From Schlesneria sp. DSM 10557 (GTDB lineage: Bacteria > Planctomycetota > Planctomycetia > Planctomycetales > Planctomycetaceae), in NCBI RefSeq assembly GCF_041860085.1, contig NZ_CP124747.1:2604001-2668000 (forward strand): a DNA stretch of 64,000 bases. Direction: 5' to 3'. Below are positions 1-10,246 of this stretch, piece after piece. Position numbers and translations under genes: made by a program. The notes beneath the pieces are model-generated. The model was given only the letters and a program-made list of their open reading frames with translations, was not told the DNA's origin and searched no databases. Numbering within the stretch: position 1 is the first letter of the stretch; each line of letters starts with the position of its first letter.

Positions 1-751
1 TCAAAGGATCCAGCACGCGCGCCATCGCACGAAACGGGTTGAGCGAACCGATGATGATGCCGACATCGGACAGACTGCCTGTCACCGTCAACACCCCTTC
101 AACCACCCCCAGAAAAAAAACGATTCCGATGAGGGTGATCGCCAGGGTCTGAAAGGTTTTCTCGCGCCAGAAAGCCACCAGTGAACCCCAGCTTCCCGCC
201 ACAAGCCCTGAAGCGGCGGAGATGGCGACGGCACACGCAACCTGCTGCAGCGAGACCCCTCCCAGCATTTGGACGAGGGTAAAAACGGGGATCGACGCGG
301 TCAGAAGAACTCCGGGCAAAAGCAGGCTGGAACAGAGCTTTCCCAGTACCAGTTCGCGGTCGCGCAAGTCCGTCATCAGCAGGAGCAGCATCGTCCTGCG
401 GTCTTTCTCCTGCGCCACGTTCCCGGCCGCGAAGAGTGCTGCAAAGAAGATCATGATGGCGAGCTGCACCATTGTCAGCACCTGAAAGACCAGTTGCCCA
501 TAGCGAGCGATGTCTCCCAGATTTCGCACTTGCTGCCAGCCGAACGTTGTCTGCGCCGCGGTGTACATCAGCACGAAGAATGCGGCGACATATCCCGACC
601 GGATCAGAAAGTGCGACAACTGGCGGGGAACCGTCAGTGCCTCACGCGAAAACAAGGGGCCAGCGAGCACAGGATCAGCCTCAGATGTATTGGATAAAGG
701 CGACGAATCGGGGCCATTTCGCGTCCACTTCCGTCGCTGAGATAGATGCAA
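1..751 (-). CDS. ABC-2 type transporter permease (3' end off the left edge)
   Basis: This is a membrane permease reading leftwards and cut by the window edge, so its C-terminus is missing. The reverse-strand translation shows several hydrophobic segments and, between them, the cytoplasmic stretch EKDRRTMLLLLMTDLRDREL followed by VLGKL, which matches the conserved loop of ABC-2 permeases. There is no in-frame ATG. The frame is open back to a TAA just upstream of a TTG codon at 751, giving a start reading LHLSQRRKW; a GTG further in is the alternative. It would work with a separate ATP-binding subunit in the inner membrane. The family is clear; the substrate and the exact start are not. Confidence 0.75.
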   Translation of the reverse strand, partial: MHLSQRRKWTRNGPDSSPLSNTSEADPVLAGPLFSREALTVPRQLSHFLIRSGYVAAFFVLMYTAAQTTFGWQQVRNLGDIARYGQLVFQVLTMVQLAIMIFFAALFAAGNVAQEKDRRTMLLLLMTDLRDRELVLGKLCSSLLLPGVLLTASIPVFTLVQMLGGVSLQQVACAVAISAASGLVAGSWGSLVAFWREKTFQTLAITLIGIVFFLGVVEGVLTVTGSLSDVGIIIGSLNPFRAMARVLDPL

Positions 752-914
752 TTACGTCGTGCGTATCATACGAACGAAATTCGCTTTCTTCGAGTTAAGC
801 GACGAACGCTGTGCGAAATTCCCGAAACTCTTGTGTCCCCGAACTTTCGGTACGGATGATTGTGCCGGGCCCATACTCGGCAGCACTCAAGCGGCGCAGC
901 CAGTCACAGAGACA

Positions 915-2006
915 TCAGCTTTCATCGGCGGCGTCTTCCGTGGGGGCCGGGGCGGCAGCGGAATCGTCCTTCATGAGTTCTCTCAGCAGCGTCGTGGCGT
1001 AGACGCCGCTGGGAAGAGTGAACTTCAATTGAATCCCCTCACTGACCTGGGCCGTCTCCAATTCCGCAGGCCGTGCAACGAATGAACGGCGAGCCCCCGA
1101 AAGCAATTGACTGTACTTCTGGAACAGATCGAGGGTCAGCCCCGATTCCGCCAGCAGTTTGGTTTCCCGCTCCAGGGTGACTCCGTGGGGACTCAACATC
1201 TTCACCCCGAACATGGGCCCCGTCACCGTGACCTCGCCGGCATCAAGACGTGCCTGCTCTTGAGTGACATCTTCCGAGACGAATTTGCCCCCCGACTGAG
1301 TCACCTCAAGGATATCCCCCTCCAGCACCGTGTGCAGCAAACCCTCCTGCAGTCGCTGAGACAGCGCCTGGTTGAACAAGTCGGACTGAACGGCTGAAAG
1401 AGCGAGTCGCAACAGAAACTTCCGTTTGGAATACGGAATCTCTTGCGGTTTTTTGACTCCCGTCAGCAGATCCAGCCCCAGTTTCAGCGTTTCCCCATCG
1501 TGACCGAACCGCTGATCTCCGTAATAGTTCGGGAAGCCAAACTGGCTCAGTCGTTGCACAACTGACTCCGCGACTGCCAGCGCGTTTTCGGCGGCATTGC
1601 GGATGACAATGGTGAAGCGGTTGCCGCGCAGGTGGCCCGTTTTCAGTTTGTTGACGTGAGGAGTGGCCTGAAGCACAGTGATTTGATCCGAATTCAGGTC
1701 CCCCACCCGTTCCTGACAACTGATGGGAACCGAAACGTACTGTCTTGCGACTGCACGCCGGTCCTTAATCCCCGCGAAGCCGATGTCGTTCGGTGAAACC
1801 GCAAGCGTGCCTGCGAGTCGCCGAATCAACTGATCATGCGGAATATCCCGCTTCTGAAGCCATAGAAACAGATGCTGCCCTTCACCACCCGGTTCGTAAG
1901 CGGGAATCTCTTCAACCACAAAATCTTCAGGCTCGACTTTGATTTCGCCCCCGATTCCCGGCAGGTCGGCGGTGAAATAAGGAAGATTGTTGCTGGCTTT
2001 GGGCAT
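915..2006 (-). CDS. truD: tRNA pseudouridine(13) synthase TruD
   Basis: TruD converts uridine 13 of certain tRNAs to pseudouridine. The 363-residue product (E. coli TruD has 349) carries the family motifs in order: AGIKDRRAVARQ with the catalytic aspartate at about residue 82, LRGNRFTIVIRN, and FPNYYGDQRFG. The frame extends upstream to 2165, but that extension is low-complexity and unlike TruD; I chose the ATG at 2006 (protein starts MPKASNNLPYF), which puts the PEDFVVEE motif near residue 26 as in other TruD proteins. The C-terminus carries a short Asp/Glu/Ala-rich tail. It stands alone, with a same-strand membrane gene upstream. Confidence 0.93.
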   Translation of the reverse strand: MPKASNNLPYFTADLPGIGGEIKVEPEDFVVEEIPAYEPGGEGQHLFLWLQKRDIPHDQLIRRLAGTLAVSPNDIGFAGIKDRRAVARQYVSVPISCQERVGDLNSDQITVLQATPHVNKLKTGHLRGNRFTIVIRNAAENALAVAESVVQRLSQFGFPNYYGDQRFGHDGETLKLGLDLLTGVKKPQEIPYSKRKFLLRLALSAVQSDLFNQALSQRLQEGLLHTVLEGDILEVTQSGGKFVSEDVTQEQARLDAGEVTVTGPMFGVKMLSPHGVTLERETKLLAESGLTLDLFQKYSQLLSGARRSFVARPAELETAQVSEGIQLKFTLPSGVYATTLLRELMKDDSAAAPAPTEDAADES

Positions 2007-2198
2007 GATCTCAGGTTCCGTCGAGTAGACATCGTCATTGGCGGCTTGGTGAATCGCGCAATCGCTTCCGCCGTCGTACCGAACCCGGATTGTAGTGGAT
2101 GAGCGAAGCGAAAGGGACAGAGGGTGCGTCGCCCCCTTTCGCCATCGCCCTGGGAAGTCCCCCAAGAGGAATCACCACAAAAAATTTTCCGCCCATAC

Positions 2199-2741
2199 CT
2201 ACTGGTTCTCGGCCTGGACGATCGAAGACTGGCTGTCCTGTTGCAATGCGGTCCCGCGCGAGTTCTTCGCTTGATCTCGCGAGATCAGGAACGCCCCGAC
2301 CAAGACGAGCAGAACACCGGAACCGAGAAACGCCAGGTCATAGACAAGATGGTCAGGAGTTTCCCTGACGTGGTGCAGATGCAGAATGTGATGGTCAAGA
2401 ATCCCTTCCACCAGATTGAACATTCCCCACCCCAGCGGCAATCCTCCCGCGAGCGTGTAGCCCGACCAGGGAACATCCGCCCTGTTACTGGCCTTCCATA
2501 ACAGGAGCAGTCCAGTGCAAGTCATCACCCAGTTAAACAGATGGAACATCCCGTCCCAGAACATGTTGATTTCCAGATTTCGAATCACAACCAAAGGGTC
2601 GGGATCAACTTGGGGATACTTCGCCGACAACATCCCATGCGCTTGCAGGATCTGATGGAACACAATTCCGTCCAGGAATCCACCCAATCCGATCCCGAGA
2701 GCCGTTGCCGCAGCGATCAGAGGGCCTCGATGGGTTTTCAT
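2199..2741 (-). CDS. DUF2243 family membrane protein
   Basis: A 180-residue integral membrane protein with about four hydrophobic segments and the His-rich features typical of DUF2243: GGFLDGIVFHQILQ near the N-terminus, LFNWVMTCTGLLLLW in the middle, and VEGILDHHILHLHHV near residue 130. The histidines inside membrane segments suggest metal or haem binding, but no function is established. The start at 2741 overlaps the stop codon of the upstream small membrane gene as ATGA, so the two are probably translationally coupled. The frame extends further upstream, but that part is only the other-frame reading of the neighbour. Confidence 0.8.
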   Translation of the reverse strand: MKTHRGPLIAAATALGIGLGGFLDGIVFHQILQAHGMLSAKYPQVDPDPLVVIRNLEINMFWDGMFHLFNWVMTCTGLLLLWKASNRADVPWSGYTLAGGLPLGWGMFNLVEGILDHHILHLHHVRETPDHLVYDLAFLGSGVLLVLVGAFLISRDQAKNSRGTALQQDSQSSIVQAENQ

Positions 2742-3004
2742 CTTGTTTCTCGCAGGGAGGAAAAGTTCGGTTCGGAGTAGGTCGTCGCAGGATCCCCAGA
2801 CGGTTCCGTCGCCGCAGTGCGAATGGGGCAACCGAGGTAGAGCCAGCGCAGGACGAGGCAAAAGACGGCGAAGGGCAAGACCATCACGAGAGTGTTCGGC
2901 AGGAACGACGCGGAAAAGATTTCATCGCGGACCTGATTGACGCCGTTTGTCCCCTCGCAGAATGGACAGGCCAGCAGTGTGATCGCCATCGGCGTCTCTC
3001 CCAT
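2738..3004 (-). CDS. Small membrane protein coupled to DUF2243
   Basis: An 88-residue protein of unknown function. It starts with a CPFCEGTNG motif that could bind a metal, then has one strong hydrophobic segment (about residues 34-56, LPNTLVMVLPFAVFCLVLRW) and a polar C-terminus. Its stop codon overlaps the start of the DUF2243 gene by ATGA. That overlap is the main evidence that it is real and acts with its neighbour. An internal Met at residue 6 is an alternative start. I do not recognise the family. Confidence 0.6.
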   Translation of the reverse strand: MGETPMAITLLACPFCEGTNGVNQVRDEIFSASFLPNTLVMVLPFAVFCLVLRWLYLGCPIRTAATEPSGDPATTYSEPNFSSLRETR

Positions 3005-3439
3005 GATTTCTGATTAGGCCAAGCAGATTCCGTGGCCGCCCGTGTCGCAGCTGGATCAATCGGCAGTGCTCTCGAGCAATGGCCGACGACTCCCGGGAGA
3101 GGTCGTGGTGCAACGAGCGTTCCGGCGGAGCAATCAGGCAGACTGGATTCCGGACGATCCCATTCCAGCAGGCAGATGTCGATCTTTACGCACCCTTGAC
3201 CCCATCAAATGTTGCGTTCGCTCCTTCGGCAAGGCTCGAAAATACGGCTTGCTGAAACGTCAGGCTGGACGTTGACCATCCAGCAACGTCGTCGCGGAAC
3301 GGTTGCGGCCGTTCTGTTTACGCCCCCTTGCGGCAGGAGGAGTCCAACCGGAATTGCCGGTTTCTCCGCAGGCGGACTTCGCTTGAAGCCGCGATCCGAT
3401 ACACTTGAGCTGATCCTCTCTTTCGGAAAGCGATGCCCC
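3005..3439. other. Intergenic region, divergent promoters
   Basis: 435 bases between the leftward small membrane gene and rightward uvrB. It must hold both promoters. I see no convincing gene, hairpin or known operator. The open frame that continues upstream from uvrB here is Arg-rich, low in similarity to any family, and not needed for a full-length UvrB. Confidence 0.5.
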
Positions 3440-5506
3440 ATGCCCGAATTTCAAATTGCGAGTCCGTTCCAACCTTCGGGGGACCAGCCCGCCGCCATCG
3501 AATCACTCGTCCGAGGCATTCGCGAGGGCAAGAAGGACCAGGTGCTGCTGGGTGTCACCGGTTCGGGCAAGACCTTCACCATGGCGAATGTTATTCAGCA
3601 GATGCAGCGACCAGCGCTCATCCTGTCGCACAACAAGACGCTGGCAGCTCAGTTGTACGGCGAATTTCGCGAGTTCTTCCCCAACAACGCCGTGGCCTAT
3701 TTCGTCAGTTATTATGACTACTACCAGCCAGAAGCTTACATCCCTCAACGAGACATCTACATCGAGAAGGATTCCTCAATCAACGAGGAAATCGATCGTC
3801 TGCGATTGCTGGCGACGAGTGCCCTGGTCAGTCGCCGTGACGTGATCGTTGTGGCCAGTGTCAGTTGTATTTATGGATTGGGTTCTCCCAAAGATTACCT
3901 CGAAATGATGGTGCCACTGACCGTGGGAGGAACCATCGATCGAGATGACCTGCTGCGGCGACTTTGTGACATCCAGTATTCACGGAACGATATCGCCCCC
4001 GCCCGCAGTAATTTCCGTGTCCGGGGGGATGTGATCGAAGTCTGGCCCGCTTATGAAGAATTTGCCTACCGGATCGAACTGTGGGGTGATGAGGTCGAGA
4101 AGCTGTCGATCATCAATCCCCTGACCGGGGAAGAAGCCCAGCGACTCAACGACATCTACATTTACCCCGCCAAGCATTATGTCCTTCCCGAAGACAGGAT
4201 CACTTCCGCGACCGATGAGATCGAGAACGAGCTGAACGTTCAACTCGAAAAGTTCCAGCAGGAAGGGAAGCTGATCGAGCGGCAGCGGCTCAACGCCCGA
4301 ACGCGACACGACCTGGAACTTTTGCGTGAGATGGGATTCTGTCCGGGGATTGAAAATTACAGCCGTGCTCTGTCCGGTCGAAAACCGGGTGAACCGCCGT
4401 TTACGCTGCTCGACTTCTTCCCCGACGATTTTCTGCTGTTCGTCGATGAATCCCATGTCAGCATCCCCCAGATTCGGGCGATGTTTAATGGTGACCAGGC
4501 CCGTAAGACGACACTGGTCGAACATGGCTTTCGCCTGCCGATGGCACTGGATAACCGGCCGCTCAAGTTCGAAGAATGGAATGCCCGGCGCAAGCAGACC
4601 ATCTTCGTGTCCGCCACTCCCGCCGACTGGGAAATTGAGCAGACTGCAGGAGAGGTTGTCGAACAGGTGATCCGTCCCACGGGTCTGCTCGACCCCACCA
4701 TCTCCATCCACCCTGCCCGAGGCCAGGTGCCCCATCTGATCGAACAGATCAAGGCAAGGACCGATAAAGGTCAACGAACACTGGTCACGACATTGACCAA
4801 ACGGCTTTCCGAAGACCTGACGAATTACCTCACGGAAGAAGGAATCAAATGCGCCTGGCTGCACTCGGAACTCGATGCCTTCGAACGTGTCGAAATTCTC
4901 AGAAACCTGCGTGAAGGAAAGTACGACGCCGTCGTCGGCGTGAACCTGCTCCGCGAAGGGATCGACGTCCCCGAAGTGTCGCTGGTGGCCATCCTCGATG
5001 CCGACAAGGAGGGCTTCCTGCGCAGTGCCACAAGCTTGATTCAGACGATTGGACGGTCAGCCCGTAACGTGAATGCGGAAGTTGTGCTTTATGCAGATCG
5101 TGTGACCGACAGCATGCAGGAAGCACTCGACGAAACAAAGCGCCGTCGCATCCTTCAGATGAAGTACAATGAAGAGCACGGAATCACACCGGAAACGATC
5201 AAGAAAGCCATTCGACGGGGTATTGAAGAAGAAATCGAAGCCAAGCGAATGGCCCAGAAAGTGATCGGCGTCGAAAGCGAAAGCCAATACGTCACGCAGG
5301 AGTACCTCAATGAACTTGAGGCCGAGATGCTTGCAGCGGCTGAATCACTGGAATTCGAGCGTGCGGCGAAGCTGCGGGATCGGATTGTGCAACTGAAGAA
5401 ACAAATGGGCAAGCCCGTCCCCGCGGAAGACGATAGCGCCAGTCCCAAGAAGGGCCGCGGTCGTGGACGCAAAGGGAGTCAACGCAAGCCAAACCCCCAT
5501 CGATAG
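3440..5506 (+). CDS. uvrB: UvrABC excinuclease subunit B
   Basis: UvrB is the damage-verifying helicase of nucleotide excision repair; it is loaded by UvrA and then recruits UvrC. The 688-residue product (E. coli 673) has the Walker A motif GVTGSGKT at about residues 38-45, the beta-hairpin YYDYYQPEAYIP at about 91-102 that probes the DNA, a DESH box, helicase motifs including QTIGRSARN, and a C-terminal UVR domain (LEFERAAKLRDRI) that binds UvrC. It ends in an Arg/Gly/Lys-rich tail. The frame is open further upstream, but the ATG at 3440 (MPEFQIASPFQPSGDQP) gives the normal N-terminus. It is a single gene with no operon partner. Confidence 0.97.
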   Translation: MPEFQIASPFQPSGDQPAAIESLVRGIREGKKDQVLLGVTGSGKTFTMANVIQQMQRPALILSHNKTLAAQLYGEFREFFPNNAVAYFVSYYDYYQPEAYIPQRDIYIEKDSSINEEIDRLRLLATSALVSRRDVIVVASVSCIYGLGSPKDYLEMMVPLTVGGTIDRDDLLRRLCDIQYSRNDIAPARSNFRVRGDVIEVWPAYEEFAYRIELWGDEVEKLSIINPLTGEEAQRLNDIYIYPAKHYVLPEDRITSATDEIENELNVQLEKFQQEGKLIERQRLNARTRHDLELLREMGFCPGIENYSRALSGRKPGEPPFTLLDFFPDDFLLFVDESHVSIPQIRAMFNGDQARKTTLVEHGFRLPMALDNRPLKFEEWNARRKQTIFVSATPADWEIEQTAGEVVEQVIRPTGLLDPTISIHPARGQVPHLIEQIKARTDKGQRTLVTTLTKRLSEDLTNYLTEEGIKCAWLHSELDAFERVEILRNLREGKYDAVVGVNLLREGIDVPEVSLVAILDADKEGFLRSATSLIQTIGRSARNVNAEVVLYADRVTDSMQEALDETKRRRILQMKYNEEHGITPETIKKAIRRGIEEEIEAKRMAQKVIGVESESQYVTQEYLNELEAEMLAAAESLEFERAAKLRDRIVQLKKQMGKPVPAEDDSASPKKGRGRGRKGSQRKPNPHR

Positions 5507-5726
5507 AGTATCGGGGATGCCTGCCGCGTCTCAAAGCTTTTGACGGACCTTTCCAAACTTTGGTACACTGCAAGCTCCCAAATTCCTGTCATGAAATCCT
5601 CTTTTTCCGGTCGATTTTTTCGTGGGAAGTAATGATGAAAATCGTATTGCCTTCTCGTGTGTCGCATACGAGTTTCATCACCCGACCAATGCCGTCGTTA
5701 CTGGACCATGAAACGGGGGGATCGCA

Positions 5727-8700
5727 ATGAGTAGCGAATCCGAACCGGCAACGAAAAATCAGGAACCGACCCCTCCCCTCAAGTCGCTGGGGAAGTACCA
5801 GATTGAACGCAAACTGGGACAAGGAGGGATGGGGACGGTGTATCTGGCGAGGAACACCGATCTCAAGAAGCTCGTCGCCCTGAAGGTCCTCCCCCGGGAC
5901 AAGGCCAAGAATCCGACACTCGTCCGACGCTTCAAGGCCGAAGCGCAGGCCGCCGCCCAGCTTGAGCATCCCAATATCGTTGCCGTGTATGACACCGGTG
6001 AGGCCGACGGTTATCTCTACATAGCGATGGAGTACGTCGAGGGAATTGACCTGTTCGAACAAGTCCGGCGTCGCGGAACGATCCCCGTCAAACGCTCGAT
6101 CGAGATCATTAAGCAGGTCGCCTCCGCATTACAGCATGCCTTCGAACACAATATCGTCCATCGAGACATCAAACCGTCGAACCTGCTGCTGCGAAAAGAT
6201 GGCGTCGTCAAAGTGACAGACCTGGGTCTCGCCCGCTCGATCGACGACACGCTGGAAACCAATATCACCCGTGCCGGTACCACCGTCGGCACTGTCGACT
6301 ACATGGCCCCTGAGCAGGCCCGCAGCAGCAAGTCTGCGGATATCCGCAGTGATCTGTATTCGCTGGGCTGCACGTGGTACCAGATGCTGACGGGCGATCC
6401 CCCCTTCGCGGAAGGAAGCCTGACAAATAAGCTGCAGGCCCACGCCATTAAGGATCTTCCCGACCCCCGGGACATCAATGAAAACGTTCCGGAAGGGCTG
6501 ATTGCCGTTCTGCGGCGCATGACGGCCAAGAAGCCTGCTGACCGCTACCAGACTCCGGCCGAGCTCCTGGACGATCTGGAAAACTCCAAGCTGACCAATG
6601 CGGCGTTCTCGAATGAGATCTTCAGCGACCTGAGCGATGACGAGATTTCGACTCTCAAGGAACAGCCGGAAGCAGAGATCGAAGCGGTCGGCGATCCGGA
6701 ATCACCCCGACCGAGCAAACGTCGTCGCAAGCCAACTCCGAAGGACGAACCTGAGGCGGACGAGTCGGACAAGCCCCGTGCGCGCCGGCGCCCCCTTCCG
6801 AACGATGAAGAGATCTCCGACGAGGTCTCGCCGCCCAAAACCCGTCGCAGGTCAAATAGTCCTGCACCTGACACGGCCGTCGACGACGCCACTCCCCTCC
6901 CTACTCGCTCAAAATCGCCCCGTTCACGCGTCGATCAAAGCGATGACGAAGGGGTCGATGAAGAATCGCTGCAACGTCTGACGGGACGAAATTCCCTCGA
7001 TGACGACGAAGAAGACGCGGATCCACTGGCAACCAAACGCAAGCGTGTTTCGGCGACGAATGAGGGCTCTGATCCGACAGTCCCACGGAATCCCAAGGGG
7101 ACTTCAGCAGGGTCCGCGCGGGACAAGCAACCCAAAAAATTCTCGCCGAAACCTCTCCCCCCCAAACGAGAACCCATTCCCCTCGCTTCAAATGAAGATC
7201 GACCGGCGATCAATCTTGATCCACTGAAGTACGTTGCCCTGGCTGCGGTCGTGCTGATCCTGGTGGGCGGACTGGGCTGGCAGATCGTCCAATGGGGAAA
7301 CCAGGTTCAAACAGCAGAGAACCCCTTCGGAGAGCCGGTCGCTCCCCCTACGGCCGTCGCGGGGTCCATCCCTGAAACACAAATGCCTCAGGAAGCGGAG
7401 TCGGACGATTCCAGCGCAACGGGTTCCGCAGCCAACTCCACAGCCGCGCAAACGCCACCGGCGGAGTTTGACTTTACCCGGCAGCCTGTGCCCGAATGGG
7501 CAACCCGCCCATCGTCCGTTCCTGCCGATCTTCCGGCAATCACCGTGGGACCAGGTGCCACGACCACCCACCACTTCACGACACTGGACGAAGCATTAAA
7601 AGTTGCCAGCAAAAGCGGGGGATACATCCAACTGGTGGGAAGTGGCCCATTCCAGCTTTCTCATCAGGAAATCTCGACCGCAAACCGCTTGATCATCACA
7701 CCCGCTTCGTCAACAGACCAGCCCCTCGTGATGGTCACGCCCACGCTGCAGGGCTCACGCACTGCCCTCGCCTTCAGTAACGGCACACTGGAACTGAGGG
7801 GGTTGCATTTCGTCGTTGATCGAACAGCCGACATGGGACAGGCTCCCCTTTCCCTGATCTCGGTCAACGATGGCCGAATGTACGTCAGAAACTGCTCGTT
7901 CACCGCCACAGGGAGCACTTCAGCCCCCGCATCGGCGTTCACATTCACCAGCGACCAGGACGCTCAGAATGTCCCCTCTGTGGAACCCCACGTTCTGCTG
8001 GACCATGTTGTCGTCCGCGGTAATGGTCTCACGGCACTTCGACTTGACCGTGCTCGCTGTGATGTGGTCATCCAGGACTCTTTGCTCGTCTCCGGCACCA
8101 CACCCTCTCTCGTCATCAGCAGCAAGCCGTTTACCGGAACGGTGGAATCTCTTTCGACCACGCCCCAGCGCCTGATTCGAATCCTGCGATCGACACTCTA
8201 TGGCCGCAAGGAAATCTTCGAACTGACAGCAGAGAATCAGCCCAAGCCACCGACGACAGCACTGCTGCTGCAGGACTCCATCTGCGCCGCCGAAGGAGCT
8301 GGCAACACGACCGTACTGGCATCGGCCGTCCGATGGCCCAGCTCAACGTCCTCGGCGTCCGGCTGGCTGACCAACTTCACCTGGACCTCACAATCGACGC
8401 TCTATATCGGGTTTGAGCGGCTGCTGGATCTGGATAAGTCATCGTTTAAAGTCGCCAACCCCGATGCATGGCAACGGGTCTGGGGCAAGCCATTTGAACC
8501 GAGGCAGTTTCAAAGGTTCATCTGGCCGGAAACCAGCTTCCCCGATCTGGGAGCCATTCAGCTGCAGAACTTTGATAAATCCACCCTTCCTTTCCGTGAG
8601 CTGACCGCCTCCAGCGGCGGCTTGCCGGGGTGTACGACGAGCCAGCTCATTCTGCCGGGGACCGTTTCGCAGGCCCGGCTCATCGCCCTGTCTCAACGCC

Positions 8701-9950
8701 CTGCGGTGCCGGAACCGACTCGGCCCGATGCTGCTCCTCCCACCCGAAAGGTCAACCTGGGACGGGAAGACCTCGGTGCAATCCTCAACAGGAACGACTG
8801 GACCAGCGGCACCCTGTTCGAAGCGACGGGGTCAGGTCTCGTCACGATGCAGCCTGCACGCATTACGGGAAAATCTGTTCGCATTGTCTTCACCCAGGCA
8901 GAAGGGTCTCCGCTGAAGATCCAGCCAAAGGTTCCTGAGGGAAAATCAAAAACCGATATCCCCGGCCTGTTTACCATCGAAAACGGAATGCTTGAACTTC
9001 AATCGGCGACGCTGGAGGCTTCGTCCAACACCAAAGCGGCTCCCCTTCCCTGGCTGGTCCATTCGACGAACTCCCTCGTCACCCTGCGAGGTTGCCAATT
9101 GAGCGGACCACAGCTTCAAGAGGTTGCGCATCACCAGGGGTTGGTCACCTGGCGAACCATTGCGGAAGCCTCTTCTTCGCCCGAAAGTGGTCCAGCGTAT
9201 CTCGCCCTGACCGATTCGCTTTTGATGAGCAACGGCGTAGGAATCCAGTTCCAATCGCCCGCGGGTCAACTGCATGTGCGCAATAGTATCGTCGCCGTCC
9301 GGGGCTATGGCATCGACCTTCAACCCGCCCGGACGGGCAACGCTCTGTTGCCAGTGATCAATCTGCAGAACGTCACCTTCTCAGCTTCGCAAGCGGCTCT
9401 CCGAATCGTTGCCGCAGAAGGAACAGCAGTCGTCGAGACCCCGATGCGCCTCTATATCGATTCCTGCGCCGTCGTTCCGCCGCTGGAATTCCGCCTCAAC
9501 GAGGCAGCTAACTCCACGGTTGTGGAATGCGTTGGGCCTGTGCTCGAGCAAAAGCAGGTCGATTGGTGGGGAATCTCCAACGGCTTCGCAAAAGAGCTCC
9601 CCTCGCTTCTGCGCGAGCAAAACAAGGAACCGATCACCGCTGTCGCTAACTGGATGAACCTCTGGGGTCCCTCGAATGATGACCGGCTGTTGACCGGTGC
9701 CAAGGGGGTACAGTTGAAAAACGGCCTGCCCAATAAGTGGGCTCTCTTGAAGATTTCCTCATTTCTGCTCGACCCTAATTCGGCAGGCGCGACCTGGGGT
9801 TCAGACGGCCAGGCGGTGGGTGCCCACATCGGTGCCCTCGAAGAATTGGCTGCGGTCAAAAAAGTGACGACCGACGCCAAAGCGGGCACTCAAACCACCA
9901 TCCCCACTGTTCCGCCCAACGTGAGAGCAAAAAAGGACATCGGCTTCTGA
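5727..9950 (+). CDS. Giant membrane Ser/Thr protein kinase with beta-helix-like sensor region
   Basis: A 1407-residue Hanks-type kinase. The kinase domain spans about residues 24-285: glycine loop GQGGMGTVYLA, Lys53 in ALKVL, catalytic HRDIKPSN with Asp147, DLG (165-167) in place of DFG, and APEQ at 194-197. A long acidic, Arg/Pro-rich linker (about 300-500) follows, then one membrane segment (about 503-521, VALAAVVLILVGGLG). The last 880 or so residues lie outside the cytoplasm and carry repeated short beta-rich segments such as LELRGLHFVV and LHVRNSIVAVRGYG, reading like right-handed parallel beta-helix coils. The start has a G-rich ribosome site (GGGGGG) 6 bases upstream. It stands alone. 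The kinase assignment is certain; the ligand and substrates are unknown. Confidence 0.9.
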   Translation: MSSESEPATKNQEPTPPLKSLGKYQIERKLGQGGMGTVYLARNTDLKKLVALKVLPRDKAKNPTLVRRFKAEAQAAAQLEHPNIVAVYDTGEADGYLYIAMEYVEGIDLFEQVRRRGTIPVKRSIEIIKQVASALQHAFEHNIVHRDIKPSNLLLRKDGVVKVTDLGLARSIDDTLETNITRAGTTVGTVDYMAPEQARSSKSADIRSDLYSLGCTWYQMLTGDPPFAEGSLTNKLQAHAIKDLPDPRDINENVPEGLIAVLRRMTAKKPADRYQTPAELLDDLENSKLTNAAFSNEIFSDLSDDEISTLKEQPEAEIEAVGDPESPRPSKRRRKPTPKDEPEADESDKPRARRRPLPNDEEISDEVSPPKTRRRSNSPAPDTAVDDATPLPTRSKSPRSRVDQSDDEGVDEESLQRLTGRNSLDDDEEDADPLATKRKRVSATNEGSDPTVPRNPKGTSAGSARDKQPKKFSPKPLPPKREPIPLASNEDRPAINLDPLKYVALAAVVLILVGGLGWQIVQWGNQVQTAENPFGEPVAPPTAVAGSIPETQMPQEAESDDSSATGSAANSTAAQTPPAEFDFTRQPVPEWATRPSSVPADLPAITVGPGATTTHHFTTLDEALKVASKSGGYIQLVGSGPFQLSHQEISTANRLIITPASSTDQPLVMVTPTLQGSRTALAFSNGTLELRGLHFVVDRTADMGQAPLSLISVNDGRMYVRNCSFTATGSTSAPASAFTFTSDQDAQNVPSVEPHVLLDHVVVRGNGLTALRLDRARCDVVIQDSLLVSGTTPSLVISSKPFTGTVESLSTTPQRLIRILRSTLYGRKEIFELTAENQPKPPTTALLLQDSICAAEGAGNTTVLASAVRWPSSTSSASGWLTNFTWTSQSTLYIGFERLLDLDKSSFKVANPDAWQRVWGKPFEPRQFQRFIWPETSFPDLGAIQLQNFDKSTLPFRELTASSGGLPGCTTSQLILPGTVSQARLIALSQRPAVPEPTRPDAAPPTRKVNLGREDLGAILNRNDWTSGTLFEATGSGLVTMQPARITGKSVRIVFTQAEGSPLKIQPKVPEGKSKTDIPGLFTIENGMLELQSATLEASSNTKAAPLPWLVHSTNSLVTLRGCQLSGPQLQEVAHHQGLVTWRTIAEASSSPESGPAYLALTDSLLMSNGVGIQFQSPAGQLHVRNSIVAVRGYGIDLQPARTGNALLPVINLQNVTFSASQAALRIVAAEGTAVVETPMRLYIDSCAVVPPLEFRLNEAANSTVVECVGPVLEQKQVDWWGISNGFAKELPSLLREQNKEPITAVANWMNLWGPSNDDRLLTGAKGVQLKNGLPNKWALLKISSFLLDPNSAGATWGSDGQAVGAHIGALEELAAVKKVTTDAKAGTQTTIPTVPPNVRAKKDIGF

Positions 9951-10246
9951 CCAACGGCACAGGAACAGTGACGTAGTCGATCAATCCACAGATGCTCCAA
10001 AGCCGTGAGCCGTTGTCGGTCTGGCCACAAATCTTACATCGGTCTCAGAGCGTAGCGCGAACATCGAGATCACGTTGACCGTCACCCCCTGCGGAACAGT
10101 CGTCTCGCCTGTCTGTAGAACTGTCCCCGATCAGGTTCAGCGACAGGAGGCCCAGTTACACTTAACGCTGTCACATTTAACACTGGCGTCAGACGGGCTC
10201 ATAAAGCAGCTCTGCGATGGCAACAGGGCCTTCGACACACGGCTCG

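Noticed and set aside
3980..4864. 294-residue open frame antisense to uvrB
   Set aside because: Antisense reading of a well-conserved gene, produced by codon bias; no independent support.
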